Positions 45,332 to 54,339 of a DNA stretch of 64,000 nt are shown here, piece after piece. Numbering within the stretch: position 1 is the stretch's first letter; the number at the start of each line of letters is the position of its first letter. The DNA lies in assembly GCA_020445785.1 (NCBI GenBank), contig JAGRFZ010000028.1:17546-81545 (forward strand), read 5' to 3'. This DNA is from Rhodocyclaceae bacterium. Its GTDB lineage: Bacteria > Pseudomonadota > Gammaproteobacteria > Burkholderiales > Rhodocyclaceae. The position numbers and the translations under genes are program-made. A model generated the notes under the pieces. That model was not told the origin of the DNA and searched no databases. It worked only from the letters and a program-made list of their open reading frames with translations.

Positions 45332-47059
45332 ATGATGGCATGGTGGGTCGTGCTTGCGGTGGTCGCGCTGGTCTTCGTACTGGTCAGTGGTCGGCTTGCG
45401 CCAGTGGTCGCGTTTCCGCTGTGGGCCGCAGGTTTCTACTTGTCCGGTGTGATCGACGAACAGCGCTTCCTCGGCAACTACGCCAATCCCGCGCTGGCGA
45501 CCCTGGTGTTGCTGATGCTGGTGTCCCTGGCGCTGGAGCGGGCACCGCTGATCGAGCGCTTCACGTCCCGGCTGCTGGCCGGTAGTGAGCGCTTCGCCCT
45601 GGTCAAGCTGTCGGCGGCGACCGCCTTGTGCTCGGCCTTTCTCAACAATACGGCCGTCGTCGGCGCGCTGCTCGGCGCGGTACGCAACCAGCAGCGGCAT
45701 GCCCCGGCACGCCTTCTTATGCCATTGTCCTACGCGGCAATCCTTGGCGGCGTCGTGACCCTGGTCGGCACCTCGACCAATCTGGTGGTCAATTCCTTCG
45801 TCGTCGCTGCCGGTCTGCCAGCCTTGAAGATGTTCGACTTCATCTGGGTCGGAGTTCCGGTCGCCCTGATCGGCGTTGCGGTGCTGGCGCTCACCGCCTT
45901 GCGTCTGCCCGCGGCGTCCTCGGAAGCGCGCGGTCCAGGTCAACGCTATTTTCTCGAGGCCAAGGTGCTTGCCGGTTCGCCGTTGGTGGGGCGGAGCATC
46001 GAGGACAACCGAATGCGCAATCTCGAGGGCTTGTTTCTGGTCGAGATCCTGCGGGACGGGCGCCTGCTGTCTCCGGTGGGACCGGGCGAGGTGCTGGATG
46101 GGGGCGATCTGCTGATCTTTGCCGGCGAAGTCGGGCGGGTGCAGGTGCTCGAGCAGTTTCCCGGCCTCGAGGTATTCGGCAACCAGGCGGATGCGTTGCT
46201 GCGCGCCAATCTGGTCGAGGCGGTGATCGCCAGCGGCTCGGAACTCGCCAATCGTACGTTGCGGGAAGTCGACTTCCGGACCATGTTCGATGCCGGCGTG
46301 GTGGCGATCCGGCGCGGCGATCGGCCGCTGACCGGACAGCTCGGCCGCATTCCATTGCGCGTCGGCGACGCGCTGTTGCTGGCTACCGGTTCGGATTTTC
46401 GTCAGCACCGCAACATCGACCGGAACTTCCACGTGCTCGGCGCGACGCCCTTGCGTCCGCGCCTGAGCACGTCCGAAACCCGCCTTGCACTGGGCCTCTT
46501 CGTCGGCGTGATCGCGCTGGCCGCATTCGGCGTGTTGCCGCTGCTGGCCGGCTTGTTGGTGCTGCTCGCGACCCTCCTGGGGCGTCGCGTACTGACGCTC
46601 GGCGAACTCCGCCGCCGATTCCCGTTCGAATTGATCCTCGTGATCGGTTCCGCGCTGACGGTCGCCGCCGGTCTCGAGCGCTCCGGTGCGGCGGCATTGC
46701 TCGCCGACGGGGTGCTCACGGTGATTGGCAGCGATAGTGCCAGGGCCACCCTGATCGGCATCTACCTGCTGACCGCCGTATTGACCGAACTGGTGTCGAA
46801 CGCCGCTGCGGCGGCGCTGGTGTTTCCGTTGGCGATGTCGGCCGCCCACGCACTCGGAGTCGATCCAATGCCAATGGTGATGACCGTCGCCTATGGCGCA
46901 AGTGCTTGCTTTCTCATGCCATTCGGCTATCAGACCCACATGATGGTCTATTCGGTCGGACGATACTCGGTGCGCGACTACCTGCGCGTGGGCTGGCCGC
47001 TGGCGCTTGCCTACGGCGTCGGCGTGGTCGTGCTGGTGCCCATCGCCTTTCCTTTCTGA
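45332..47059 (+). CDS. SLC13-family permease with two RCK-C domains
   Basis: A 575-residue membrane carrier of the divalent anion/sodium symporter type. N- and C-terminal blocks of helices flank two TrkA-C (RCK-C) regulatory domains at about 205-290 and 295-380; the first includes YFLEAKVLAGSPLVGRSI and DLLIFAGEV. Carrier signatures are CSAFLNNTAVVGALLGAV, GGVVTLVGTSTNLVVNSFV and, in the second half, TELVSNAAAAALVFPLAMSAA. Next to cysQ and opposite cysDNC, sulfate is the likely substrate, but this is inferred from context. Confidence 0.88.
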   Translation: MMAWWVVLAVVALVFVLVSGRLAPVVAFPLWAAGFYLSGVIDEQRFLGNYANPALATLVLLMLVSLALERAPLIERFTSRLLAGSERFALVKLSAATALCSAFLNNTAVVGALLGAVRNQQRHAPARLLMPLSYAAILGGVVTLVGTSTNLVVNSFVVAAGLPALKMFDFIWVGVPVALIGVAVLALTALRLPAASSEARGPGQRYFLEAKVLAGSPLVGRSIEDNRMRNLEGLFLVEILRDGRLLSPVGPGEVLDGGDLLIFAGEVGRVQVLEQFPGLEVFGNQADALLRANLVEAVIASGSELANRTLREVDFRTMFDAGVVAIRRGDRPLTGQLGRIPLRVGDALLLATGSDFRQHRNIDRNFHVLGATPLRPRLSTSETRLALGLFVGVIALAAFGVLPLLAGLLVLLATLLGRRVLTLGELRRRFPFELILVIGSALTVAAGLERSGAAALLADGVLTVIGSDSARATLIGIYLLTAVLTELVSNAAAAALVFPLAMSAAHALGVDPMPMVMTVAYGASACFLMPFGYQTHMMVYSVGRYSVRDYLRVGWPLALAYGVGVVVLVPIAFPF

Positions 47060-47161
47060 ATCAAGCCGACCGTACCGCTTGGCGCACCATGACGAGCCGG
47101 CGACGAGACATCTTCTGGTGCGTGCAGCTTCTTGCAGAAAACCCACAGGAGCAAAACCGAC

Positions 47162-47503
47162 ATGGCTGGATTCGAACCGTACGACCGTGATGCGGAGGCG
47201 ATCGAACGGGAGATCGCCTGCCGTGGCATGTTGCTCGGCATCGATTGGGACGACACCGCGCAGCTGCGGCTGCTGGCCACGGAGATGCTCGACGGTGGCG
47301 CCGAGCTCGTGCAGCGGCTGGCGCGCTCGAGTGATGCGCGGGAGCGTGCCAGGGGCGAATTGTTCGCGCTGGCGATCCTGATGCAGCAAACCATGGCCGA
47401 GAGTGCCGGGCGCGACATCCACACCCATGGTGGCCGGGTGTGGAAGGCCTTGGGACGGGCGCTGTTCGACGCCGCGGCGAGCCGGAGAATGACGAATCAG
47501 TGA
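47162..47503 (+). CDS. small conserved-looking protein of unknown function
   Basis: A 113-residue acidic, mostly helical protein. No domain was recognised. The ATG has AGGAG 12 bp upstream. Visible pattern: FEPYDRDAEAIEREIACRGMLLGIDWDDTAQLRLLATEMLDGG, then ARGELFALAILMQQTMAESAGRDIHTHGGRVWKALGRALF. It lies between the permease and a PEP-CTERM gene on the same strand, and is not obviously linked to either. Confidence 0.7.
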   Translation: MAGFEPYDRDAEAIEREIACRGMLLGIDWDDTAQLRLLATEMLDGGAELVQRLARSSDARERARGELFALAILMQQTMAESAGRDIHTHGGRVWKALGRALFDAAASRRMTNQ

Positions 47504-47608
47504 TCTCTATGTCATTTTTCGTAATTCCTTGCATGGATGCAGATGGAATACTCTAATGTCTCCTCCAGAGCCGCTTTTCGGCTCGAATCTTCAAGCAAGG
47601 AGGTCTGC

Positions 47609-48340
47609 ATGCAGAGAATCACCGTTGCCGTCGTTGCCGCGCTCGGCACTTCCGCCGCACTCGCGGTGGACGCCGGACAGCTCGCATTCACCAGCTTCAA
47701 TGCCGACGAGGATGGCTGGAGTGTCGTTGCCCTGACCGATCTGGCGGCCGGCACGACGATCTACTTCAGCGAGCGCACCTGGGACGCCGCAGCCGGAACA
47801 TTCGCCGGCGGGGAAGCGACGTATCGCTGGGAGCTGGACGATGGCGCCGTGGCGGCGGGCTCGGTGGTGCGCTTCGCGTCGGTCAACAATGCAGGGAGGA
47901 GCGCGAGCGCCGGTAGCATTTCGGCCTCCGGCGTGGCCAATCTCAGTGCCACCGGCGAGACCTTGTTCGCGTTTCTCGGTGCCACGCCCGATGTGCCGGA
48001 CAGCTTCGTGGCAGCGCTGTCGACAGAGGGCTTCTCGGGTGGACAGTTGGATGCCACCGGCCTCGGCGTAGGTGCCGGCGCACTTTCCCTGCCCGCCGGC
48101 GCCGACTACGGCGAGTATGCCGGTCCGCGCGACGGCCTGGCGTCCTTCGGCGACTATGCGGCGCTGGTCAACGATGCGAGTAACTGGGACGTCGCGATCA
48201 GCGGAGATCTGTCTGCCCGTCAGCCCGATCTGGCGGCCTTCAGCGTCGCCGCGCCGGTGCCGGAGCCCAGCGCCTACGCCATGCTGCTCACCGGTCTCGG
48301 TCTGGCCGCCTTGTCGGTACGTCGACGCACGTCGGTTTGA
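47609..48340 (+). CDS. PEP-CTERM protein
   Basis: A 243-residue secreted protein: signal peptide RITVAVVAALGTSAALA, then a body with GQLAFTSFNADEDGWSVVALTDLAAGTTIYFSERTWDAA, typical of lamin-tail-like or extracellular beta-sandwich proteins found with PEP-CTERM tails. The C-terminal APVPEPSAYAMLLTGLGLAALSVRRRTSV is a canonical exosortase signal. AAGGAGGT precedes the ATG at 47609. No catalytic residues were recognised. Confidence 0.85.
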   Translation: MQRITVAVVAALGTSAALAVDAGQLAFTSFNADEDGWSVVALTDLAAGTTIYFSERTWDAAAGTFAGGEATYRWELDDGAVAAGSVVRFASVNNAGRSASAGSISASGVANLSATGETLFAFLGATPDVPDSFVAALSTEGFSGGQLDATGLGVGAGALSLPAGADYGEYAGPRDGLASFGDYAALVNDASNWDVAISGDLSARQPDLAAFSVAAPVPEPSAYAMLLTGLGLAALSVRRRTSV

Positions 48341-48359
48341 GGCGGGGCATCGCGGCTGC

Positions 48360-49622
48360 TCAGTCCGGTGGCAGCGGCCGTTCGCCGCGCATCAGATCGG
48401 CGACCGATTCCCGTTGGCGGGCGAGAAACGAATCCCGGCCCCGCACCAGCACCTCGGCTGCGCGGGGGCGGGAGTTGTAGTTGGAACTCATGGCCATGCC
48501 ATAGGCGCCGGCAGAGAGCACGGCGAGCAGGTCGCCCGCTGCGATTGCCAGGTCGCGGTCACGCGCGAGGAAATCTCCGCTCTCACAGATCGGGCCGACG
48601 ACGTCGTATCGCCTCGGCTCGCCGTCGCCGGCCACGACCGGCTCGATCCGGTGGTAGGCGTCGTAGAGGGCCGGGCGTGACAGATCGTTCATCGCCGCGT
48701 CCACCACCGCGAAGTTCTTTTCCTCCCCCTGCTTCAGCAGCGCGACGCGAGTCAGCAGCAGCCCGGCGTTGCCCACCAGCGACCGGCCGGGTTCCAGGAA
48801 GAGGGTTTCGCTCCGACCACGCATGCGCGCGATCAGTGGTGCCAGGAAGTCGCCGATCGTCGGCGGATCCTCGTCCCGGTAGCGGATGCCGATGCCGCCA
48901 CCGAGATCGACATGGTCGAGGACGATGTCGGCATCGGCGAGGCGGTCCACCAAGGACAGCACCCGGTCCGCCGCTTCCGCCACCGGTGCCGGATCGAGCA
49001 ACTGCGAGCCGATATGACAGGCGATGCCGCTGACCCGCAGTGCCGGCAAGTCCTTGGCCCGGCGATAGAGATCGAAGGCATCGTCGATCGCGACGCCGAA
49101 CTTGTTGCTGCGCAGCCCGGTCGAGATGTACGGGTGGGTCTTGGGGTCCACGTCGGGGTTGACGCGAAATGCGACGGCAGCGGTGTGCCCCATCGCGGAG
49201 GCGATGTCCGATATGGTTTCGAGTTCCGCGGCCGATTCGATGTTGAAGCAACGGATGCCCGCGTCGAGCGCCTGCCGGATCTCTTCAGGCTGCTTGCCGA
49301 CCCCCGAGAAGACGACCCGGTCGGCGGCGCCGCCGGCCGCCAGCACCCGACTCAGCTCGCCCCCTGAGACGATGTCGAAGCCGGCGCCGAGCCGGGCGAA
49401 AAGGCTCAGCACGGCAAGATTGGCATTCGCCTTGACCGCATAGCAGAGGACGGCATCGATTTCCGACAGGGCTTCCGAATAGGCGAGGTAGCTCGAGGTC
49501 ATCGCCTCGGCGGAATAGACGTAGGTGGGGGTGCCGAAGCGCTCGGCGACGTCGGCGAGCGAGAGGTCTTCGAGCATCAGTCGGCCATGCGCTCGGCGCA
49601 GGGTGGGCATCGGAAAGTTCAT
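48360..49622 (-). CDS. lysA: diaminopimelate decarboxylase
   Basis: A 420-residue fold-type III PLP enzyme, converting meso-diaminopimelate to lysine. The PLP lysine is K64 in CYAVKANANLAVL. HIGSQLLDP, VDLGGGIGIRY, LEPGRSLVGNAGLLLTRV and the C-terminal GPICESGDFLARDRDL (with the substrate-binding CESxD) are all present. It overlaps the upstream lptM gene in an ATGA, a common arrangement in betaproteobacteria. Confidence 0.96.
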   Translation of the reverse strand: MNFPMPTLRRAHGRLMLEDLSLADVAERFGTPTYVYSAEAMTSSYLAYSEALSEIDAVLCYAVKANANLAVLSLFARLGAGFDIVSGGELSRVLAAGGAADRVVFSGVGKQPEEIRQALDAGIRCFNIESAAELETISDIASAMGHTAAVAFRVNPDVDPKTHPYISTGLRSNKFGVAIDDAFDLYRRAKDLPALRVSGIACHIGSQLLDPAPVAEAADRVLSLVDRLADADIVLDHVDLGGGIGIRYRDEDPPTIGDFLAPLIARMRGRSETLFLEPGRSLVGNAGLLLTRVALLKQGEEKNFAVVDAAMNDLSRPALYDAYHRIEPVVAGDGEPRRYDVVGPICESGDFLARDRDLAIAAGDLLAVLSAGAYGMAMSSNYNSRPRAAEVLVRGRDSFLARQRESVADLMRGERPLPPD

Positions 49623-49768
49623 TGCGGGTCTGCGGCGGGCGCTTTGCTATGATCCGCCTGCCCGCCCGATTGCTCCGCGCCGGGCGCGGGCAGATACAGC
49701 GGGCCCTTGATACCGCAGCCGGCGACGAACGTGGCCAGCAGGCAGGCAAGCAGGGGGCGGATGGGCAT
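49619..49768 (-). CDS. lptM: LptM-type small lipoprotein
   Basis: A 49-residue lipoprotein of the YifL/LptM family, which assists disulfide maturation and assembly of the LPS translocon LptD/E. The lipobox is LLATFVAGCGIKGPLYLP; the CGxKGPLYLP core after the lipid Cys18 is the family hallmark. It lies upstream of, and overlaps, lysA, and is divergent from cyaY. Confidence 0.88.
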   Translation of the reverse strand: MPIRPLLACLLATFVAGCGIKGPLYLPAPGAEQSGGQADHSKAPAADPQ

Positions 49769-49814
49769 CGGATCGGCTCGAAAAAGAGCGATCGTAACAG
49801 AAGGGAGATGGCAG

Positions 49815-50138
49815 ATGGACGAGGGCGAATTCGGTCGCCTGGCCGATGCGGAAATGGCGCGGATCGAGGCCGCGCTCGAGGCCTGTGGCGGCGACTTCGA
49901 TGTGGACCTACAGCCTGGCGGCGTGATCGAGATCGAATTCGAGGACGCCAGCAAGGTGGTCATCAACCGCCATTCGGCGGCCCGGGAAATCTGGCTCGCT
50001 GCCCGCTCGGGCGGCTACCACTTCGCGCCACGCGACGGACGCTGGATCGCGGCCCGCGACGGCGCCGAACTCTACACGGTGCTGGCTCGCGTGGTCGGGG
50101 AGCAGTCCGGTGTGCCGGTGACCCTTTCCCGCGGCTGA
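49815..50138 (+). CDS. cyaY: iron donor protein CyaY (frataxin)
   Basis: A 107-residue frataxin homologue that delivers or regulates iron for Fe-S cluster assembly. The acidic N-terminal helix MDEGEFGRLADAEMARIEAALE and the strand series DVDLQPGGVIEIEFEDASKVVINRHSAAREIWLAARSGGYHFAPRDGRWIA are characteristic. The ATG at 49815 follows GGGAG by 7 bp. It is divergent from lptM-lysA and converges on the PBP1A gene. Confidence 0.93.
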   Translation: MDEGEFGRLADAEMARIEAALEACGGDFDVDLQPGGVIEIEFEDASKVVINRHSAAREIWLAARSGGYHFAPRDGRWIAARDGAELYTVLARVVGEQSGVPVTLSRG

Positions 50139-50165
50139 AGGGGCGCGGCCGCGGCGCCTCCGCCG

Positions 50166-52529
50166 TCAGGGCAGGATTCGGATCGGGGCCTCCTCCACCG
50201 GTGCAGGCGGCTGCCGCAGCTGGTTGCGCCGGAACTCGAAGAACATGCTGCCGTCGAGCTGCATGGTGTCCTCGAAGATGTCCTCGGGCGGTGGCGGCGG
50301 CAGGTTTTCCTTGTAGATGAGCTCGTCCCGGTCCGATCCGAACGGGCGGATCGCGACCAGTCCGTCGGGCATCTCCAGCCGGGTCGCCGGAACGTCGGTC
50401 AGGGCTTCGCGCATGTAGTCGATCCAGATCGGCAGCGCCGCGGCGCCACCGGTTTCGCCCCGACCCAGCTTCTGGGGCTTGTCGAAGCCGAGCCAGGTCA
50501 CTGCGACGAGCTTGGGGGCGTAGCCGCAGAACCAGGCGTCGATGTAGTCGTTGGTGGTGCCGGTCTTGCCGGCCAGGTCGCTGCGCCGTAACACGCGGGC
50601 CCGGGTCGCAGTGCCGTTGGTCACGACCTCCCGCAACATCGAATCCATCAGGTAGGCATTGCGCGGGTCGAGTACGCGGGCGGCGGTCTTCCTCGCCAGG
50701 GGGGGATCGACTTCGGCGAGTATCCGGCCTTCGCTGTCACGGATCTCCTTCACGATGTAGGGCTCGACGCGGTAACCGCCGTTGGCGAATACCGCGTAGG
50801 CGGCAGCCATTTCCCACACCGACGCCGAGCCCGAACCGAGAGCCATCGTCAGATACGGTGGATGCTGGTCGCGTTCGAAGCCGAAGCGGGAAGCGAAGTC
50901 CTGGGCGTAGGCCGGGTCGATCGACTCCAACAGGCGGATCGCGACCATGTTCTTGGAGCGCGCCAGGGCCTCCCGCAGCGTCATCGGGCCGTCGTACTTG
51001 TTGTCGTAGTTCCTGGGCTCCCAGTCTTTGCTGCCGGTTACCCCCGCGGTATAGCTGAGGGGTTCGTCGTCGAGCACGCTCGACGGACTGTAGCCCTTCT
51101 CGAGTGCCGCACTGAAGATGAAGGGCTTGAAGCTCGAACCGGGCTGACGGCGCCCCTGGGTGACGTGGTTGAACTTCGATAGCTCGAAATCGAAGCCGCC
51201 CACCAGCGCCTTGACCGCACCGCTGTCGGGGGCTACCGAGACCAGTGCGGCCTCGACTTCAGGCAACTGGAGCAGTTCCCAGCTCTTGCCGCTGCGGCGG
51301 ATGCGGACGATGGCGCCGGGCTTGACGCGCTTGGCCGACGGCGCCCGCTTGGACAGCATCGGTGCGGCGAATCGAAGTCCCTTGCCGCTGATCTCGATCG
51401 TCTCGCCGTGACGATACACGGTCACCCGCTTGCTTTCCGCCTCGATCACGATGGCCGTCAGCAAGTCGTCGAAGTCTCGATGTTCGGCCAGCAATTCGTC
51501 CAGCCGCTCTTCGTCCGCGGAGGCCATCTCGGAGGCGTCGATGAAGGCTTCCGGGCCGCGATACCCGTGTCGCCGGTCGTAGGCGAGCACCCCCTTGCGC
51601 AGCGCGGCATAGGCGGCACGTTGGTCTTCCGCGGAAATCGTCGTGACGATGCGGATGCCGAGATCATAGGCGCGCTCGCCGAACTGCTCGACCGCGATGC
51701 GGCGAGCCATCTCGGCCACGTAGGCGCCCGGCACATCGCTGGTCTCGAGTGCGGATCCCGAGCCGTTGGCGGCCTCCGCCAGCACCACGGGTGCATCGGT
51801 CGCCTTCGCGAACTCGTCCTCGGTGATGAAGCCGAGCTCACGCATTCGCCGCAGGACGTAGGTCTGTCGGAGCTTCGCACGCTTGGGGTTGACGACCGGG
51901 TTATATGCCGATGGCGCCTTGGGCAGCCCGGCCAGCATGGCCGCCTCGGAAATGCTCAAGTCCTGTAAAGACTTGCCGAAATAGGTCTTGGCCGCGGTCG
52001 CGAAGCCATACGAACGCTGCCCGAGGTATATCTGGTTCAGATATACCTCGAGGATTTGATCCTTGGACAGCTTGTTTTCGATCTTGAGCGAGAGAAGGAC
52101 TTCGTAGAACTTGCGGCTCAGTGTCTTCTCGCGCGAAAGGAAGAAGGTCCTGGCGACCTGCATCGTGATCGTCGACGCCCCCTGGGCTCGGCCACCGGAG
52201 GCCAGGTTGGCCACTGCGGCGCGGGCGATGCCCTTGAGGTCGACGCCGGGGTGTTCGAAGAAGCGCTCGTCCTCGGCGGCCAGAATGGCCTGCTTGAGGG
52301 TCTCGGGAACGCTGGCGATGGGGACGAAGCTGCGGCGCTCCTGGCCGTACTCGGCAAGCAGTTGGCCGTCGGCAGTGAAAATTTGCAGAGGGAGTTTCGG
52401 CTTGTATTCGGAGAGCAACTCGATCGATGGCAGCTTTGGCCAGGCGATGATCGCGAAAACCGCGACACCGGCCAGCGCAATGGTGCTCGTTCCGATCAGG
52501 GCTGCAAAGGCGAGCGCGACCCAGCGCAT
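50166..52529 (-). CDS. mrcA: penicillin-binding protein 1A
   Basis: A 787-residue bifunctional class A PBP: a short cytoplasmic tail, one TM helix (ALIGTSTIALAGVAVFAIIAW), a GT51 glycosyltransferase domain with AAEDERFFEHPGVDLKGIARA and GASTITMQVARTFFL, an OB-like linker, and a transpeptidase domain with GSSFKPFIFSAALEKG (active Ser), ARSKNMVAIRLL and KTGTTNDYIDAWFCGY. It builds and cross-links peptidoglycan. It is divergent from pilM, as in many proteobacteria. Confidence 0.96.
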   Translation of the reverse strand: MRWVALAFAALIGTSTIALAGVAVFAIIAWPKLPSIELLSEYKPKLPLQIFTADGQLLAEYGQERRSFVPIASVPETLKQAILAAEDERFFEHPGVDLKGIARAAVANLASGGRAQGASTITMQVARTFFLSREKTLSRKFYEVLLSLKIENKLSKDQILEVYLNQIYLGQRSYGFATAAKTYFGKSLQDLSISEAAMLAGLPKAPSAYNPVVNPKRAKLRQTYVLRRMRELGFITEDEFAKATDAPVVLAEAANGSGSALETSDVPGAYVAEMARRIAVEQFGERAYDLGIRIVTTISAEDQRAAYAALRKGVLAYDRRHGYRGPEAFIDASEMASADEERLDELLAEHRDFDDLLTAIVIEAESKRVTVYRHGETIEISGKGLRFAAPMLSKRAPSAKRVKPGAIVRIRRSGKSWELLQLPEVEAALVSVAPDSGAVKALVGGFDFELSKFNHVTQGRRQPGSSFKPFIFSAALEKGYSPSSVLDDEPLSYTAGVTGSKDWEPRNYDNKYDGPMTLREALARSKNMVAIRLLESIDPAYAQDFASRFGFERDQHPPYLTMALGSGSASVWEMAAAYAVFANGGYRVEPYIVKEIRDSEGRILAEVDPPLARKTAARVLDPRNAYLMDSMLREVVTNGTATRARVLRRSDLAGKTGTTNDYIDAWFCGYAPKLVAVTWLGFDKPQKLGRGETGGAAALPIWIDYMREALTDVPATRLEMPDGLVAIRPFGSDRDELIYKENLPPPPPEDIFEDTMQLDGSMFFEFRRNQLRQPPAPVEEAPIRILP

Positions 52530-52558
52530 GGGGAATCCGGGACGAATGAAGGACGACG

Positions 52559-52564
52559 ATTATA
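52559..52564 (-). promoter_or_regulatory. candidate -10 element for the PBP1A gene
   Basis: On the minus strand TATAAT occupies 52564-52559, about 30 bp before the start codon at 52529. The -35 position 18 bp upstream reads TGGAGC, which is a poor match, so the promoter may need an activator or use an alternative sigma factor. Confidence 0.35.
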
Positions 52565-52612
52565 GGGGCCAGCCCGTCCCGCGCTCCAGTCGCCACCGTT
52601 TCGAAATCTTCC

Positions 52613-52641
52613 TTTACAGTACATGTGGTAGTTGCTAGGAT
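52613..52641 (+). promoter_or_regulatory. candidate sigma-70 promoter for the pil operon
   Basis: TTTACA (52613-52618) and TAGGAT (52636-52641) are exactly 17 bp apart in the AT-richer gap between PBP1A and pilM. The start would be near 52648, about 50 bp before the pilM GTG. Confidence 0.5.
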
Positions 52642-52696
52642 TTCATGTTAATTGTGGGTAGTGCGCGCAAAATTTTGATTTATAAGGAAATTTCTG

Positions 52697-53770
52697 GTGC
52701 CTGAACTTCCTTTCCTGCCTCGGAAGGTGCGCCCCCTGATCGGAGTCGACATTTCCTCGTCATCGGTAAAAATGGTGGAACTGTCGGGTGATGCCAAGCC
52801 TGGATACCAGGTCGAGCGCTACGCCATCGAACCCCTTCCCAGAGACGCCGTCGCGGACGGCAACATCGCCAACCTGGAAGCCGTTTCCGAATCCCTGCGC
52901 CGCTGTCTCCGGCGCATGGCCAGCAGCACCAAGCTGGTGGCCATGGCGCTCCCTGCCTCCTCGGTGATCACCAAGCGAATCGTGCTGCCCGGTGGCCTGC
53001 GCGAGCAGGAAATGGAGTTGCAGGTCGAGTCGGAAGCCAACCAGTACATCCCGTTTGCGCTGGAGGAAGTGAACCTGGACTTCCAGGTGCTCGGCGAAAT
53101 CGGCGACAGCGACGACGTCGATGTGTTGATCGCGGCCTCCCGCAAGGAAAAGGTCGAGGATCGGGTCGCCGCCGCCGAGGCGGCGGGGCTGAAAGCCCAC
53201 GTGGTCGATGTCGAGTCGTTTGCCGCCCTGGCGGCGTTCGATCTGGTCGCCCAGGCCATACCCGGTGGCGCGGCCGGCAAGATCGTGGCACTGGTCGATG
53301 TCGGCGCCCACGCCATGGACATCACGGTGCTGCGCGACGGCAACCAGGTGTATGCCCGCGAGCAGAGCTTCGGCGGCAACCAACTCACCCAGGACATCGC
53401 TCGCCAATATGGCATGAGCTTCGACGAAGCCGAGTCCGGCAAGCGATCCGGCAGTCTTCCGGAAAACTACGAGAGTGAGTTGCTGCGGCCCTTCATGGAC
53501 GCGCTGGCGCTGGAGATTTCCCGGGCGCTGCAGTTCTTCTTCACCTCGACCCAGTTCAACCAGGTAGACCAGATCGTCCTCGCTGGCGGTTGCGCAGCGA
53601 TCCCCGGGATGGCCGACGTGGTGACCGGCCGCACCCAGGTGCCGACCATGGTCGCCAATCCGTTCTCGGCGATGACGCTGTCCAACAAGGTGCGGGCCAA
53701 GGGCCTGATGGCCGATGCCCCGGCGTTGATGGTGGCCTGTGGCCTGGGACTGCGGAGGTTCGACTCATGA
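52697..53770 (+). CDS. pilM: type IV pilus inner-membrane platform protein PilM
   Basis: A 357-residue actin-like (FtsA/MreB fold) cytoplasmic protein, which joins PilN to the pilus motor. IGVDISSSSVKMVELSG at the N-terminus, VALVDVGAHAMDITVL and VLAGGCAAIPGM are the nucleotide-fold motifs. The start is GTG with AAGGAAA upstream. It overlaps pilN by 4 bp and heads the pilMNOPQ run. Confidence 0.95.
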   Translation: MPELPFLPRKVRPLIGVDISSSSVKMVELSGDAKPGYQVERYAIEPLPRDAVADGNIANLEAVSESLRRCLRRMASSTKLVAMALPASSVITKRIVLPGGLREQEMELQVESEANQYIPFALEEVNLDFQVLGEIGDSDDVDVLIAASRKEKVEDRVAAAEAAGLKAHVVDVESFAALAAFDLVAQAIPGGAAGKIVALVDVGAHAMDITVLRDGNQVYAREQSFGGNQLTQDIARQYGMSFDEAESGKRSGSLPENYESELLRPFMDALALEISRALQFFFTSTQFNQVDQIVLAGGCAAIPGMADVVTGRTQVPTMVANPFSAMTLSNKVRAKGLMADAPALMVACGLGLRRFDS

Positions 53771-54339
53771 TCCGCATCAACCTGCTGCCCCATCGCGAGC
53801 AGAAGCGCAAGGAGCGCCGCCAGCAATTCTTCGCGCTGGTGGGGCTGATGGCACTGGCCGGCGTCCTCGTCGGCGTCGTCGTCCATACCTTCATCAGCAG
53901 CGAGATCGAGCGTCAGAACGCGCGCAACGCATTCATCGAGCGCGAGAACGCGGCCCTCGACAAGCAGATCGCCGAAATCCGGCGTCTGCGCGACCAGATC
54001 GACGCGCTGCTTGCGCGCAAACAGGTGATCGAATCGCTGCAGACCCATCGCAGCGGCGTGGTCCGTCTGTTCAACGAGATTGCCGGGCAGATGCCCGAGG
54101 GCGTCTACCTGACGACGGTGCAGCAGACCGGCGAGAAGATCATGCTTGCCGGCTATGCCCAATCCAATGCACGGGTCTCGACCTTGATGCGTAACCTCGA
54201 CGGCTCGCCCTATCTGGCGAACCCCCAGTTGATCGAGACCAAGGCCGCGATCGAAGGCAAGCGCCGCGTCAGCCAGTACCAGATGAGCGTCTCGCTCGAG
54301 CGGCCCGCGACCGAGAACGGCGAGGAGGCAGCGAAATAA
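53767..54339 (+). CDS. pilN: type IV pilus assembly protein PilN
   Basis: A 190-residue bitopic inner-membrane protein. The conserved cytoplasmic tail MIRINLLPHRE binds PilM. One TM helix (FALVGLMALAGVLVGVVVHTF) is followed by a coiled coil and a PilN periplasmic domain (PEGVYLTTVQQTGEKIMLAGYAQSNARVSTLMRNLD). The ATG overlaps the pilM stop. Confidence 0.95.
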   Translation: MIRINLLPHREQKRKERRQQFFALVGLMALAGVLVGVVVHTFISSEIERQNARNAFIERENAALDKQIAEIRRLRDQIDALLARKQVIESLQTHRSGVVRLFNEIAGQMPEGVYLTTVQQTGEKIMLAGYAQSNARVSTLMRNLDGSPYLANPQLIETKAAIEGKRRVSQYQMSVSLERPATENGEEAAK

